This document shows positions 9,262 through 17,497 of a DNA stretch of 64,000 nt, piece after piece. Origin of the DNA: Hungatella sp. UBA7603 (lineage in GTDB: Bacteria > Bacillota > Clostridia > Lachnospirales > Lachnospiraceae); contig DLJZ01000002.1 of NCBI GenBank assembly GCA_002478865.1, positions 124,001 to 188,000 of the forward strand, read 5' to 3'. The translations under genes were made by a program, and so were the position numbers. Each line of letters begins with the position of its first letter. The first letter of the stretch is position 1. The notes below the pieces were generated by a model that was not told where the DNA came from, did no database searches, and worked only from the letters and a program-made list of their open reading frames with translations.

Positions 9262-10302
9262 TTATTTCATTTGTTCCGGGTAGACCTCCGATGCAAGTCT
9301 TTCTACACCGTCTAAAATCTGGTAACTGTAGCCCCAGAAATGACTGAAATCAATGATATAAATCTGACGGTTTTTAACGGCAGAGAGAGATTGAAGTGAG
9401 GGCATGTTGTAAATGGACTCAATGGACTCCTCTGGACTAGGACCACCGGCATAACGGGAAATAAGCAAAATGTCAGGGTTGGTTGAAATAAGCTGTTCTA
9501 ATGTGATTTCACCTGTTGCATCTTTAAATGCGTTATCCAATTTGATAAGGTTCAATGCATCGTTTTGGAAGGTATCAGAGGCTCCTGCATAGGTAGAGAT
9601 TGTTCCATCGCTATAAGAAATGGAGGAATAAGTAAGAGTTTTCTCCGTGCCAGACAGCTTTTTAGTCAACTGATCAATTCTTGTGTGCAGACCATCTGCA
9701 AAGGTGGCGGCATTGTCCTGGACATTAAATATTTTGCCGATCTCCTCGATATCTTGAAACAAAGCGTCAAGGGTGGCTCCCCGTTTACAGGTATTAAAGA
9801 TATAGGTATGAACACCCAATGAATTTAATTCATCAACCGTTCCCACGCCCCATTCTGAATTTGCAAACAAATCACCTCGACCCATGACCAAATCGGGATT
9901 GGCTCCAAGTGTTATTTCTTTTCCAACATATTGTTGATTGAGTACTGGGATTTTTGCAAAATCTTCTGCTATATCTTTTTCCGTCTCTCCGTAAAGAGCA
10001 GCGACCCCCACCATAGAATCCGTAAGACCCAGGCGAATTAATAATTCTGCCGTGGACTGGTTGTTGGCAACCACACGAGAAGGTGCCGCCTTAAATACTT
10101 GATCTTTCGCTGTCCAAACACCATCATTAATACTATAATTAGATACCGTTAAAGGATAGGCTGCCGAATCATTCGTCTGCTCTTTGGTAGGTTCGTTTTT
10201 TGTATTGCCTGAGGGAGATTTGGTAGCGCATCCCGTCACCCCTGCGACCATAAGTGCAAGCAAAGAAACGCCCACAATTTGTTTATTCCAAGTAAAGTTC
10301 AA
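9262..10302 (-). CDS. Iron-siderophore type ABC transporter substrate-binding lipoprotein
   Basis: A 346-residue lipoprotein. The signal peptide ends in a lipobox VTGC, with Cys25 the expected lipidated residue. The mature part is a periplasmic-binding-protein fold of the FepB/FhuD/BtuF class (RVVANNQSTAELLIRLGL, then ANPDLVMGRG, then TNPDILLISRYAGG). The start is a TTG at 10302 with AAGGAG eight bases before it. It lies divergent to the permease and ATPase genes of the same importer. Its ligand may be a ferric siderophore, haem or cobalamin; the paired promoters with shared dyads favour metal control, hence iron, but this is inference. Confidence 0.87.
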   Translation of the reverse strand: MNFTWNKQIVGVSLLALMVAGVTGCATKSPSGNTKNEPTKEQTNDSAAYPLTVSNYSINDGVWTAKDQVFKAAPSRVVANNQSTAELLIRLGLTDSMVGVAALYGETEKDIAEDFAKIPVLNQQYVGKEITLGANPDLVMGRGDLFANSEWGVGTVDELNSLGVHTYIFNTCKRGATLDALFQDIEEIGKIFNVQDNAATFADGLHTRIDQLTKKLSGTEKTLTYSSISYSDGTISTYAGASDTFQNDALNLIKLDNAFKDATGEITLEQLISTNPDILLISRYAGGPSPEESIESIYNMPSLQSLSAVKNRQIYIIDFSHFWGYSYQILDGVERLASEVYPEQMK

Positions 10303-10327
10303 ATGTATTTCTCCTTTTTATGAATTA

Positions 10328-10349
10328 TTAGTTAGTTTTCACTAACCAA
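10328..10349. promoter_or_regulatory. 22-bp dyad operator at the binding-protein gene start site
   Basis: TTAGTTAG, six bases, CTAACCAA. The arms match with one mismatch. It covers the expected transcription start of the minus-strand promoter at 10353-10381. The same dyad with the same spacing is at 10461-10482. Confidence 0.65.
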
Positions 10350-10352
10350 TAA

Positions 10353-10381
10353 AATATACAAGGAATGAGCAGTTTTGTCAA
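10353..10381 (-). promoter_or_regulatory. Promoter of the binding-protein gene
   Basis: On the minus strand TTGACA (10376-10381), 17 bases, TATATT (10353-10358). This is a mirror of the plus-strand promoter at 10427-10455. Confidence 0.8.
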
Positions 10382-10426
10382 CCCGCTCTCCAAATTTTTA
10401 TCTGCGCTATGAGATAGTCATTTATA

Positions 10427-10455
10427 TTGACAGCAGATTTATGGTATGTTATATT
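10427..10455 (+). promoter_or_regulatory. Promoter of the FecCD-type permease operon
   Basis: TTGACA (10427-10432), 17 bases, TATATT (10450-10455). The expected start near 10462 falls in the 22-bp dyad, the same geometry as on the other strand. Confidence 0.8.
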
Positions 10456-10460
10456 GAAAT

Positions 10461-10482
10461 TTAGTTAGACTAAGCTAACTAG
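10461..10482. promoter_or_regulatory. 22-bp dyad operator at the permease operon start site
   Basis: TTAGTTAG, six bases, CTAACTAG. Its near copy is at 10328-10349. The half-site resembles those of DtxR/IdeR-family metal regulators, but the spacing differs from the 19-bp IdeR consensus. Confidence 0.65.
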
Positions 10483-10519
10483 CAAAAAGCAGAATGAGAA
10501 TTACTAAGGAGTTATTATT

Positions 10520-11623
10520 ATGAAGACACAAAGTCACATAGCAACAGGGGATTATAAAAAAGGGAGAGGACAACACAGGACATTTGTACTGTTGATCCTC
10601 TTCCTAATTGGTTTTATCGTGTTTTCCATTGGCTGTTCGGTTTCAATCGGACAAGTTTCCATCTCTCTTAGCGATACCTTTCGTATCTTACTTTACAAGG
10701 GCTCCGGTATGAGAATTGGTTCATTGGAGGGGATTTCCCAAGCGTCCTTTGCTGATATTATCTGGCATATCCGTATGCCCAGGGCTTTGATGTCCATGCT
10801 TATAGGCGCTGGACTTTCACTTTGCGGTGTGGTAATACAGGCTTCCGTACAAAATCCTTTGGCAGACCCTTACATCTTGGGTATTTCCTCCGGCGGTGCA
10901 TTAGGCGCTACGTTTGCCATTATGCTAGGGTTTAGTATCCCTGGAGTACTTGGCCAGATGGGAGTGGCTGTGTGGGCTTTTGCAGGAGCTTTTGGAGCTG
11001 CACTTTTAGTGTTGACCATTGCTGGTGTGAAGGGTAAGGTAACCTCCGTAAAGCTTGTACTTGCAGGCATGGTGATCAATGCGTTGTGCAATTCCTTCTC
11101 CAATTTTATTGTCTATTTTGCTAACAATTCAGAAAGCATTAAAACAGTAACCTTCTGGACTATGGGAAGCATTGCTTCTGCAACTTGGGATAAACTTCCT
11201 TTGGTAGCCGTTAGTATCGGAGCTGCTTCCATATTCTTTTTAACTCAGTCAAGGGTTCTAAACACCATGTTACTGGGGAGTGAAGCCGCTGTCACACTTG
11301 GCATATCCTTAAATCGAAATCTTCGTATTTTTATGCTGATTTCTGCGTTAGTCACAGGAATTATTGTTGCCAGTTGCGGCACCATTGGTTTTGTTGGGTT
11401 AATTATTCCACACATTATCAGAGGGGTGCTGGGATCCGACCATAAAAAACTGGTTCCAATTTCAATTTTGTTTGGTTCTATTTTTCTAATCTGGGCCGAT
11501 ATTTTAGCACGTACTTTGATTCACCAAAGTGAGCTGCCAATTGGTATCATTACATCCATGATCGGTGCTCCTATGTTTATGTACATGCTTATGAAAAAGG
11601 GGTATGGTTTTGGAGGGAGATAA
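10520..11623 (+). CDS. FecCD/BtuC-family ABC transporter permease
   Basis: A 367-residue membrane protein with about nine to ten transmembrane helices. It has the family landmarks RMPRALMSMLIGAGLSLCG, NPLADPYILGISSGGALGA and the coupling segment GTIGFVGLIIPHIIRG. It forms the homodimeric channel of a siderophore, haem or cobalamin importer. An AGGAG site precedes the ATG, and the ATPase gene starts four bases after the stop. The N-terminus (about 20 residues) is hydrophilic and cytosolic. With the divergent binding protein this makes a complete importer. Confidence 0.92.
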   Translation: MKTQSHIATGDYKKGRGQHRTFVLLILFLIGFIVFSIGCSVSIGQVSISLSDTFRILLYKGSGMRIGSLEGISQASFADIIWHIRMPRALMSMLIGAGLSLCGVVIQASVQNPLADPYILGISSGGALGATFAIMLGFSIPGVLGQMGVAVWAFAGAFGAALLVLTIAGVKGKVTSVKLVLAGMVINALCNSFSNFIVYFANNSESIKTVTFWTMGSIASATWDKLPLVAVSIGAASIFFLTQSRVLNTMLLGSEAAVTLGISLNRNLRIFMLISALVTGIIVASCGTIGFVGLIIPHIIRGVLGSDHKKLVPISILFGSIFLIWADILARTLIHQSELPIGIITSMIGAPMFMYMLMKKGYGFGGR

Positions 11624-11627
11624 CAAG

Positions 11628-12398
11628 ATGGAACTTAGAGCAGAAAATATGATCGTTACATTGGCCAATACAGATATTGTTAACGATATTTCAATTAGAG
11701 TAAAGAACAATCAGTTTGTAGGATTAATAGGACCAAACGGCTGTGGTAAGTCTACGCTTCTTAAGAGCATTTACAAGGTCATTAAGCCTAGAGAGGGCAG
11801 TATTCATCTGGGCGATTTGGATGTGTTAAATTCAGAACCTCGGTCCGTCTCCCGTATCATGGGCGTGGTTGGCCAGTTTAATGATCTTAGCTTTGACTTT
11901 ACCGTGGAAGAGATGGTTTTAATGGGACGGACTCCCCATAAGAAATTTATGGAGAGGGATACGGAAGAAGATCATCAGATTGTTACGTCTGCACTAGAAC
12001 AGGTTAGTTTAAACGGATATGAGGATCGAAGCTATCTTACCTTGTCAGGCGGCGAAAAACAGCGTGTGATCCTGGCACGTGCCATCGCACAGCAGCCTTC
12101 CTTTCTGGTCATGGATGAACCCACCAATCATCTGGATATTAAATATCAGTTGCAGATCCTATCTATTGTCAAGCAGATGAATATCGGCACCCTCGCCGCT
12201 CTCCATGATTTGGAGCTTGCAGCAGAATACTGCGATTATCTTTATGTCATGAAACAAGGAAAACTTATTTCACAGGGAACTCCAAAAGAGCTGCTAACCA
12301 GCCAGCTAATTGGTGAGGTTTATGATGTGTCCTGTGAAATCTATACAAATCCCATTACAGGGGGATTGGGCATTGCATATCTGCCGTTATCGTTATAG
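11628..12398 (+). CDS. Iron-siderophore type ABC transporter ATPase (FepC/FhuC-like)
   Basis: A 256-residue ATPase with Walker A GPNGCGKST, signature LSGGEKQRV, Walker B FLVMDEPTNHLD and the switch histidine in LHDL. The ATG at 11628 is chosen because GGAGGGAG lies upstream; the longer frame would include that ribosome site. It is cotranscribed with the permease gene. A strong terminator follows at once. Length and motifs are standard for the FecE/FepC family. Confidence 0.93.
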   Translation: MELRAENMIVTLANTDIVNDISIRVKNNQFVGLIGPNGCGKSTLLKSIYKVIKPREGSIHLGDLDVLNSEPRSVSRIMGVVGQFNDLSFDFTVEEMVLMGRTPHKKFMERDTEEDHQIVTSALEQVSLNGYEDRSYLTLSGGEKQRVILARAIAQQPSFLVMDEPTNHLDIKYQLQILSIVKQMNIGTLAALHDLELAAEYCDYLYVMKQGKLISQGTPKELLTSQLIGEVYDVSCEIYTNPITGGLGIAYLPLSL

Positions 12399-12451
12399 AA
12401 AGGGCGTGTTTCAAAACTAACATTCAAAGTTAGGATGAAACACGCCCTTTT
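12399..12451. terminator. Bidirectional terminator between importer operon and WGPP gene
   Basis: A perfect stem AAAGGGCGTGTTTCA / TGAAACACGCCCTTT with a loop of about 22 bases, flanked by Ts on the plus side and As on the other. It serves convergent genes. Confidence 0.85.
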
Positions 12452-12453
12452 TA

Positions 12454-13209
12454 TTATCTACAACGTCCTGAAGCGCATCTTCTGCGATGCATTTCATTTA
12501 AAAGCAGTACGGAAACCACATCGGTTAACCACGGGTTATTCTTTCCCGGCCTTGGTCCGTCCCAGGGTGGCCCCCACGGTTGATTTGACCCAGGATACGG
12601 TCCCCATGGATTTTTGCACGGTGGCCCCCATGGATTTCCGCACGGTTGATTTGGCCCCCAAGATGGGCCCCATGGACGATTTGGTCCGGGTGGGCCCCAA
12701 GGTGGCCCCCATGGGCGGTTTGGTCCGGGTGGCGGACCCCAAGGTGGCCCCCATGGACGGTTTGGTCCGGGTGGGCCCCAAGAATTGGAGTTTTGTTTGG
12801 AAAGCAGCTCACGCTCATTTGCCTCCTCCCCCCACTCCTCAATCTCTACGGAAGAATTACCAGGGTCAAAGGCTTCACGTTCCTCTTCTGGCAGTTGTCC
12901 CTCTGCCAAAATACCATCCGTAAGAATCTGACTGCAGATGGAATCACAAATTTGGTGAATCAGTATGCGGTCTGGAAATTCATCATAAATAGGACTGCTC
13001 TTATAATCCAGATGATCACATGCAGATACCACATATTCCTGCAGGCGTTTGATATGTCCTGGGTACAACCCCTGTAAGTATTCCAAATCCTGAACGATAA
13101 AATCCTTATTCTCTATGGGGTTTTCGACAAGGTTCTTGTCGTCAGAAAACATATATGGCTCCATTTGGTCCATATCATTACCATAAGTATAATCCGAGTC
13201 ATTCGGCAC
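12454..13209 (-). CDS. WGPP-repeat protein, probably spore- or envelope-associated
   Basis: About 251 residues. The first 130 are acidic and contain a conserved-looking helical core (LQGLYPGHIKRLQEYV, CDHLDYKSSPIYDEFPDR) of a type I associate with small Lachnospiraceae proteins of unknown function. Then comes a low-complexity block of roughly ten imperfect WGPPxGPNRP units (about residues 139-220) and a short tail ending in HRRRCASGRCR with two cysteines. The GTG at 13209 has GGGAG eleven bases upstream; a GTG at 13221 would overlap that site. Repeats rich in W, G and P plus a Cys/Arg tail suggest a self-assembling or coat-like protein. Function is not known. Confidence 0.6.
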   Translation of the reverse strand: MPNDSDYTYGNDMDQMEPYMFSDDKNLVENPIENKDFIVQDLEYLQGLYPGHIKRLQEYVVSACDHLDYKSSPIYDEFPDRILIHQICDSICSQILTDGILAEGQLPEEEREAFDPGNSSVEIEEWGEEANERELLSKQNSNSWGPPGPNRPWGPPWGPPPGPNRPWGPPWGPPGPNRPWGPSWGPNQPCGNPWGPPCKNPWGPYPGSNQPWGPPWDGPRPGKNNPWLTDVVSVLLLNEMHRRRCASGRCR

Positions 13210-13240
13210 GGCTGTTCTCACTCCCTGCTATAAACTTATA

Positions 13241-13280
13241 CAACACCATATTATGAGGCATTCCATATAATGGTGTGTTG
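13241..13280. promoter_or_regulatory. Imperfect inverted repeat upstream of the WGPP gene
   Basis: CAACACCATATTATG and CATATAATGGTGTGTTG face each other around an 8-base centre, with two mismatches. It lies 30-70 bases upstream of the gene and could be an operator or a hairpin in the leader. Confidence 0.35.
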
Positions 13281-13286
13281 ATTCAC

Positions 13287-13338
13287 AAAAAAAGGACGCT
13301 TTTCTGATTATTTCGATCCTCAGAAAAACACCCTTTTT
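13287..13338 (-). terminator. Terminator of the second nucleotidyltransferase gene
   Basis: An interrupted stem (AAAGG...TTTTCTGA with TCAGAAAA...CCCTTT) followed by a run of Ts on the minus strand. Confidence 0.6.
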
Positions 13339-13352
13339 ATTTATTTGCCCAG

Positions 13353-14273
13353 TTAAAACAATGGAGTTTTATAAACACCGTCCGTAATCAAGGCTTTTAT
13401 GGACGCTGCAACCGCCCCTTTATCTTCTTTATAGGTCACTCCAAACCATCTGTCTTTTGTCTCAAGAACTTGGACCTTTGCCTCACTACTTTGAACAAGC
13501 TTATCAATGATCTTAGGAAGCAGATATTCAGATTTTATATCTCCTTTTTCAATCTCCTGAAGAAATACAGGAAATCCCCTCTCCAGCTCCTCTAAAAACT
13601 CTGGAGACAGTCCCCACATATTCATTGATACATTCTGTGTAAGAGGTACGAGAACGGATTCTCCTCCTTCTCGTTTTCCTTCGGCATCTGTCCCACTTCT
13701 TCTTAGCTCATAGGTCTCAATGACTTCCTTTAATATGCCACTTTCATCCACCTGACAGATTCCACGAGTCACTCCGCCGTTCTCGCTTAAGGTATTGCCA
13801 AGGACAAATCCTGCCATGCAAATATCATAAGGAAGAGCTTCAGAATCCATGTGGTTTACAAGATAATCGTGAATTTTCACGAAGCCTTCTTTTCCGTAAT
13901 AATCGTCTGCGTTGATTACTGCAAAAGGCTCATTAATTACCTCTTTCGCACACAAGATCGCCTGACCGGTACCCCATGGCTTTGTTCGATCTTCCGGCTT
14001 TACAAAGCCCTTGGGAAGATCATTGACCTCTTGATACGCATAAGAGACAGGTGCGACCTTTTCAATTCTCTTACCAATCACTTCTTTAAAATCCTGTTCA
14101 ATATCCTTACGAATGATAAACACAATCTTATTAAATCCAGCTTCCAGTGCATCGTGAATGGAATAATCCATGATAATCTCACCGCTTGGACCTACCGGCT
14201 CTAGCTGCTTAATTCCACCTCCGAACCGGCTTCCAATTCCAGCAGCCATAATAACCAATGACGTCTTTTTCAT
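13353..14273 (-). CDS. Nucleotidyltransferase, paralogue of the gene at 101-1045
   Basis: A 306-residue GT-A nucleotidyltransferase with AAGIGSRFGGGIKQ at the N-terminus and INADDYYG near residue 120. It matches its paralogue in length and in nearly all blocks, but carries one extra glycine in the nucleotide loop (GGGIKQ against GGLKQ). GGGAGAAGG precedes the ATG. The sugar substrate is unknown. It is downstream of a small membrane protein gene on the same strand. Confidence 0.85.
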   Translation of the reverse strand: MKKTSLVIMAAGIGSRFGGGIKQLEPVGPSGEIIMDYSIHDALEAGFNKIVFIIRKDIEQDFKEVIGKRIEKVAPVSYAYQEVNDLPKGFVKPEDRTKPWGTGQAILCAKEVINEPFAVINADDYYGKEGFVKIHDYLVNHMDSEALPYDICMAGFVLGNTLSENGGVTRGICQVDESGILKEVIETYELRRSGTDAEGKREGGESVLVPLTQNVSMNMWGLSPEFLEELERGFPVFLQEIEKGDIKSEYLLPKIIDKLVQSSEAKVQVLETKDRWFGVTYKEDKGAVAASIKALITDGVYKTPLF

Positions 14274-14372
14274 GTATACCTTCTCCCTGTTCTGTTTTAT
14301 CTGCCTTATAGTATACCATAAATCACTAGTTTCATCTATATTATATGGCTTTTTATCCAGATTATGGAGAAA

Positions 14373-14765
14373 TTACTTCTTTCTATTTATCATACGGTGA
14401 ATCACCGGCTGTAAAAAAGCTCCAGCTTTCACTCCAAAAATCCCCACTACCAAAGCGATCGGATCAAACAAGCCTGAATACCGCTTAATCACCACCAAAA
14501 GAACCGCAAACATAATCATATATCTCGTCAGCGAGCTTGTGACACTAAAAACAGCTGTAAACTTCTTACTTTGAGTTTTTAAACAAAGCTTAAGAACGGC
14601 TGCCATGGACAAAAACATTGCTAACGACATAACCATGCCTAAAATAAGACCTGCAAAAACAGCCGGACGAGGGGAGATAAAAAGCGCCAAAACCATGGCA
14701 ACTCCTGTAAAAATCCCGATTCCTGCAACAATTTCAAGCGTCAGTGCCTTGTCCTCTTTTATCAT
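14373..14765 (-). CDS. Small membrane protein, AtpI-like
   Basis: A 130-residue protein with four predicted membrane helices (about residues 8-28, 33-55, 75-95, 100-120). The arrangement, including a positively charged loop before helix 3, resembles the ATP synthase I (AtpI) family of chaperone or channel proteins. No atp genes are nearby, so the match is only by fold and size. AGAGG precedes the ATG, and a good promoter sits 70-100 bases upstream. Confidence 0.55.
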   Translation of the reverse strand: MIKEDKALTLEIVAGIGIFTGVAMVLALFISPRPAVFAGLILGMVMSLAMFLSMAAVLKLCLKTQSKKFTAVFSVTSSLTRYMIMFAVLLVVIKRYSGLFDPIALVVGIFGVKAGAFLQPVIHRMINRKK

Positions 14766-14835
14766 ATAAAGCCTCTTCTTTCTATTACGTTATCTATGGG
14801 GTCGAATGGATGCGTTTTTATTTCATGCAACTGAT

Positions 14836-14864
14836 ATTATACCGAGTTCGACCTGGTTTGTCCA
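14836..14864 (-). promoter_or_regulatory. Promoter of the AtpI-like gene
   Basis: TGGACA (14859-14864), 17 bases, TATAAT (14836-14841) on the minus strand, placed between the microcompartment operon terminator and the gene. Confidence 0.7.
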
Positions 14865-14878
14865 TGGAAACAGGAAAA

Positions 14879-14919
14879 GGGGCCTGGCGTTCTCCTATTA
14901 CCGGAGAACGCCAGACCCC
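14879..14919 (-). terminator. Terminator of the choline microcompartment operon
   Basis: A 17-bp stem with one mismatch (GGGGCCTGGCGTTCTCC / GGAGAACGCCAGACCCC), followed by TTTT on the minus strand, 15 bases after the last shell gene. Confidence 0.8.
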
Positions 14920-14933
14920 ACAAAAGGTTTTAA

Positions 14934-15218
14934 TTAAACCTCTTTTGTTCCTGGAAGAATTGTTTCTACTTCTGCGTGTGGACGTGGAATTACATGTACG
15001 GAAACAAGTTCGCCTACGCGCTGAGCTGCTGCAGCACCTGCATCAGTAGCTGCCTTAACAGCACCAACATCGCCTCTTACCATAATAGTAACAAGTCCGC
15101 CGCCTACAAATTCTTTACCAATTAATGTAACGTTTGCTGCCTTAACCATAGCGTCTGCTGCTTCGATAGATCCGATTAAACCTTTAGTTTCGATCATTCC
15201 TAATGCATCATATTTCAT
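14934..15218 (-). CDS. BMC-H shell protein (PduA/EutM/CutN type)
   Basis: A 94-residue hexameric microcompartment shell protein: [17 protein letters not shown] at the start, [19 protein letters not shown] in the middle and [10 protein letters not shown] at the end. It would tile the facets of the shell. It is the last gene of the operon. Over its first 88 residues it differs from the BMC-H at 29826-30116 in only about two positions, and the tails then diverge. AGGAGG lies before the ATG. Confidence 0.95.
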   Translation of the reverse strand: MKYDALGMIETKGLIGSIEAADAMVKAANVTLIGKEFVGGGLVTIMVRGDVGAVKAATDAGAAAAQRVGELVSVHVIPRPHAEVETILPGTKEV

Positions 15219-15263
15219 ATTATTAATCCTCCTGATTATATATATAAATTTTTATTGGTTCAC

Positions 15264-15899
15264 TTATTTAACAATGGTAACAGTTGAAGATCCGTCAAGG
15301 CCCATGGCATTGGCTTCTTCTGTGTCTAAATGGATTTCCAGACAGGAAGTATCTGTTACACGAATGGCTACGTGATCAAAGATTCCTCCGCGGATTCCTT
15401 CTGTCTTAATGCTTACTTCCTGACCATCATGTACGCCAAATTTCAGCGCATCGGATGGATTCAAGTGAATATGTCTCTGAGCGATAATTAAGCCCTCTTT
15501 TGTCTCAACGGAACCTTTTGGTCCAACCAGTGTAATACCTGGTGTGCCGGCTAAATCTCCGGACATCTTTGGCTGAGCCTTTTTACCAAGCTTAAAGATA
15601 TCGGCTGCTAAAATCTCAATCTGAGTCTGCTTTCTGACTGGTCCTAAGATACGAACCTTTTCAATGGCTCCCTTAGGTCCGCAGATGGTTACCATTTCCT
15701 TGCAGGCATACTGTCCTGGCTGAGATAACTCTTTCATATTGGTAAGCTCATATCCCTTACCAAAAAGAGCATCTAAATCTTCCTGGGACAAATGTATGTG
15801 ACGATTGGAAACACCTACTGGTATTTTGGAATCATCTTTTGTAGAATCTGTTTTCACAGCTTCCATTAAAAGCTGAATCACTGCTTCGTATTTATCCAT
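15264..15899 (-). CDS. pduL: Phosphate acyltransferase PduL
   Basis: A 211-residue phosphotransacylase that converts acetyl-CoA and phosphate to acetyl phosphate and CoA, so recycling CoA inside the shell. Two HxH zinc motifs are seen, SNRHIHLS (about residue 32) and AQRHIHLN (about residue 137). The first 20 residues (DKYEAVIQLLMEAV) form the amphipathic helix that targets PduL to the shell interior, followed by a flexible linker. It sits between the aldehyde dehydrogenase and the terminal BMC-H gene, as expected for its substrate. Confidence 0.95.
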   Translation of the reverse strand: MDKYEAVIQLLMEAVKTDSTKDDSKIPVGVSNRHIHLSQEDLDALFGKGYELTNMKELSQPGQYACKEMVTICGPKGAIEKVRILGPVRKQTQIEILAADIFKLGKKAQPKMSGDLAGTPGITLVGPKGSVETKEGLIIAQRHIHLNPSDALKFGVHDGQEVSIKTEGIRGGIFDHVAIRVTDTSCLEIHLDTEEANAMGLDGSSTVTIVK

Positions 15900-15923
15900 A
15901 ATACTTTCCTTTCCCAGTTGTGA

Positions 15924-17471
15924 TTACTGACCCTTCATAGCCAGCACGATTTCTTTTACAAGAGCTGCTAACTTTTCGTTGTCATCACAACCACTCTGAC
16001 AAGATGCTGCCGGAGCTGTTTCCTTTTTCTCAAAAGAAGTTACAAAATCTGCTGGGCTGCAAGATGTCTTTGTATTTCCATTCTTCCACATAAAAGTATT
16101 ATCATCCTCTACGATGGTGGAACAATCTTTTAAACCATAAGCAACTGTCTTGATGTTGATTAAGTGCTTAGGACTTACGTTCTCAGAAACAGAACTTCCG
16201 CCGCAGGTACCGCATCCTAATGTGAAAGCAATTGGAAGACCTGTGCTGATTCCTGTACCACCCTGGCTTCCGCCTGTGTTTACAAGAATTCTGGATGCTG
16301 GTTTTGCTGCAAACTTAACTACCTTGTCGCGGTCCTGGGTATGAATGCTCATAGTGTGTCCGATACCGTTCTGTAACAGACGGATGCTCAGACCACAAGC
16401 TTCTTCCCAATCCTTAACCGTATAGAAAGCAAGTACGGTTGTCAGTTTCTCGTAAGATAATGGATATCCTTCTCCTACGCCTTCCTGCTTACCGATCAAA
16501 ACTCTGGTTCCTTCTGGAATCTGGATCCCTGCAGCTGCAGCGATTACCTGAGGAGAACGTCCTACAAATTTTGCATTCATGTTATGTCCGTTTTTAAATA
16601 ACAGGCTGCAGACTTTGTCTGTCTCTTCCTTTGTCATGAAGTATCCGCCCTGAGCCTTTAACTCTGCTACTACTTCTGCATGATTGCTTTCCTCACAAAT
16701 GATAGACTGCTCAGAAGCACAAATGGTACCATAATCAAAGGTCTTGCTTGCCATGATTGTTCTTACTGCATGCTTCACATCTGCTGTCTTTTCGATGTAT
16801 GCAGGAGAGTTTCCTGCGCCTACACCGATAGCTGGCTTTCCTGCACTGTATGCAGCCTTTACCATTCCAGGACCACCGGTTGCGATAATGATAGAAACTT
16901 CCTTGCACTTCATCAGTTCATTGGTAGAACCCATAGAAGGCATGGTCACACAGCTAATGATTCCTTCTGGAGCGCCTGCTGCGATCGCTGCATTGCGCAT
17001 CACTTCGGTTGCTTTTAAAGTACATTTAGCCGCAGATGGATGTGGGGAAAATACAATTGCATTTCCAGACTTAATCGCGATCATGGATTTGAAAAATACA
17101 GTTGAAGTTGGGTTTGTAGAAGGAACGATACCCATAATAAGACCTACTGGCTCAGCAACTTCAATGGTTCTTGTTACAGTATCCTCAGAAAGAATGCCTG
17201 TTGTCTTCATACCCTTGATCTGGTCGTAAAGGAGCGTGGATGCTGCGTGGTTCTTATATGCCTTATCCATTGCTACACCAAATCCAGTTTCTTCTGCTGC
17301 CATCTCACCAAGACAAAGAGCATGCTCTTCTCCTGCCTTTGCCATACTTCTTAAGATAGCATCGATCTGCTCATCTGTATATTTTGCGATTGCTTTTGAT
17401 GCAGCTTCTCCGCATCTTGCTAAATCCCTTGCTTCTTGGATGGAACGTAAATCATAATCAAAATTTTCCAT
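15924..17471 (-). CDS. cutF: CoA-acylating acetaldehyde dehydrogenase (EutE/CutF type)
   Basis: A 515-residue NAD- and CoA-dependent aldehyde dehydrogenase turning acetaldehyde into acetyl-CoA. The nucleophile Cys251 is in FDYGTICASEQS, and the conserved Asn is in STNPTST. The nucleotide-binding region has GGPGMVKAA. After the catalytic fold comes a linker rich in Ala, Ser and Cys, then a C-terminal amphipathic helix (EKLAALVKEIVLAMKG), the usual encapsulation peptide. It is the only aldehyde dehydrogenase of the operon with an intact active site; compare 26372-27865. The cutF symbol follows naming of choline clusters and is less certain than the function. Confidence 0.93.
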   Translation of the reverse strand: MENFDYDLRSIQEARDLARCGEAASKAIAKYTDEQIDAILRSMAKAGEEHALCLGEMAAEETGFGVAMDKAYKNHAASTLLYDQIKGMKTTGILSEDTVTRTIEVAEPVGLIMGIVPSTNPTSTVFFKSMIAIKSGNAIVFSPHPSAAKCTLKATEVMRNAAIAAGAPEGIISCVTMPSMGSTNELMKCKEVSIIIATGGPGMVKAAYSAGKPAIGVGAGNSPAYIEKTADVKHAVRTIMASKTFDYGTICASEQSIICEESNHAEVVAELKAQGGYFMTKEETDKVCSLLFKNGHNMNAKFVGRSPQVIAAAAGIQIPEGTRVLIGKQEGVGEGYPLSYEKLTTVLAFYTVKDWEEACGLSIRLLQNGIGHTMSIHTQDRDKVVKFAAKPASRILVNTGGSQGGTGISTGLPIAFTLGCGTCGGSSVSENVSPKHLINIKTVAYGLKDCSTIVEDDNTFMWKNGNTKTSCSPADFVTSFEKKETAPAASCQSGCDDNEKLAALVKEIVLAMKGQ

Positions 17472-17497
17472 GTTCTGATTCTCCTCTTCTAAAAATC

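Noticed and set aside
10461..10482. A standard IdeR/DtxR box
   Set aside because: The half-sites look right, but the six-base spacer gives 22 bp instead of the 19-bp consensus, so the regulator family is left open.
12600..12790. Regularly spaced repeats that could suggest a CRISPR array
   Set aside because: The units are in-frame coding repeats of unequal length with no unique spacers and no cas genes.
12435..12923. Plus-strand ORF of 162 codons rich in repeated VGPKVAPM-like units
   Set aside because: It is the complement of the WGPP repeat block; GC-rich repeats lack stops in several frames. It starts inside the terminator and has no ribosome site.
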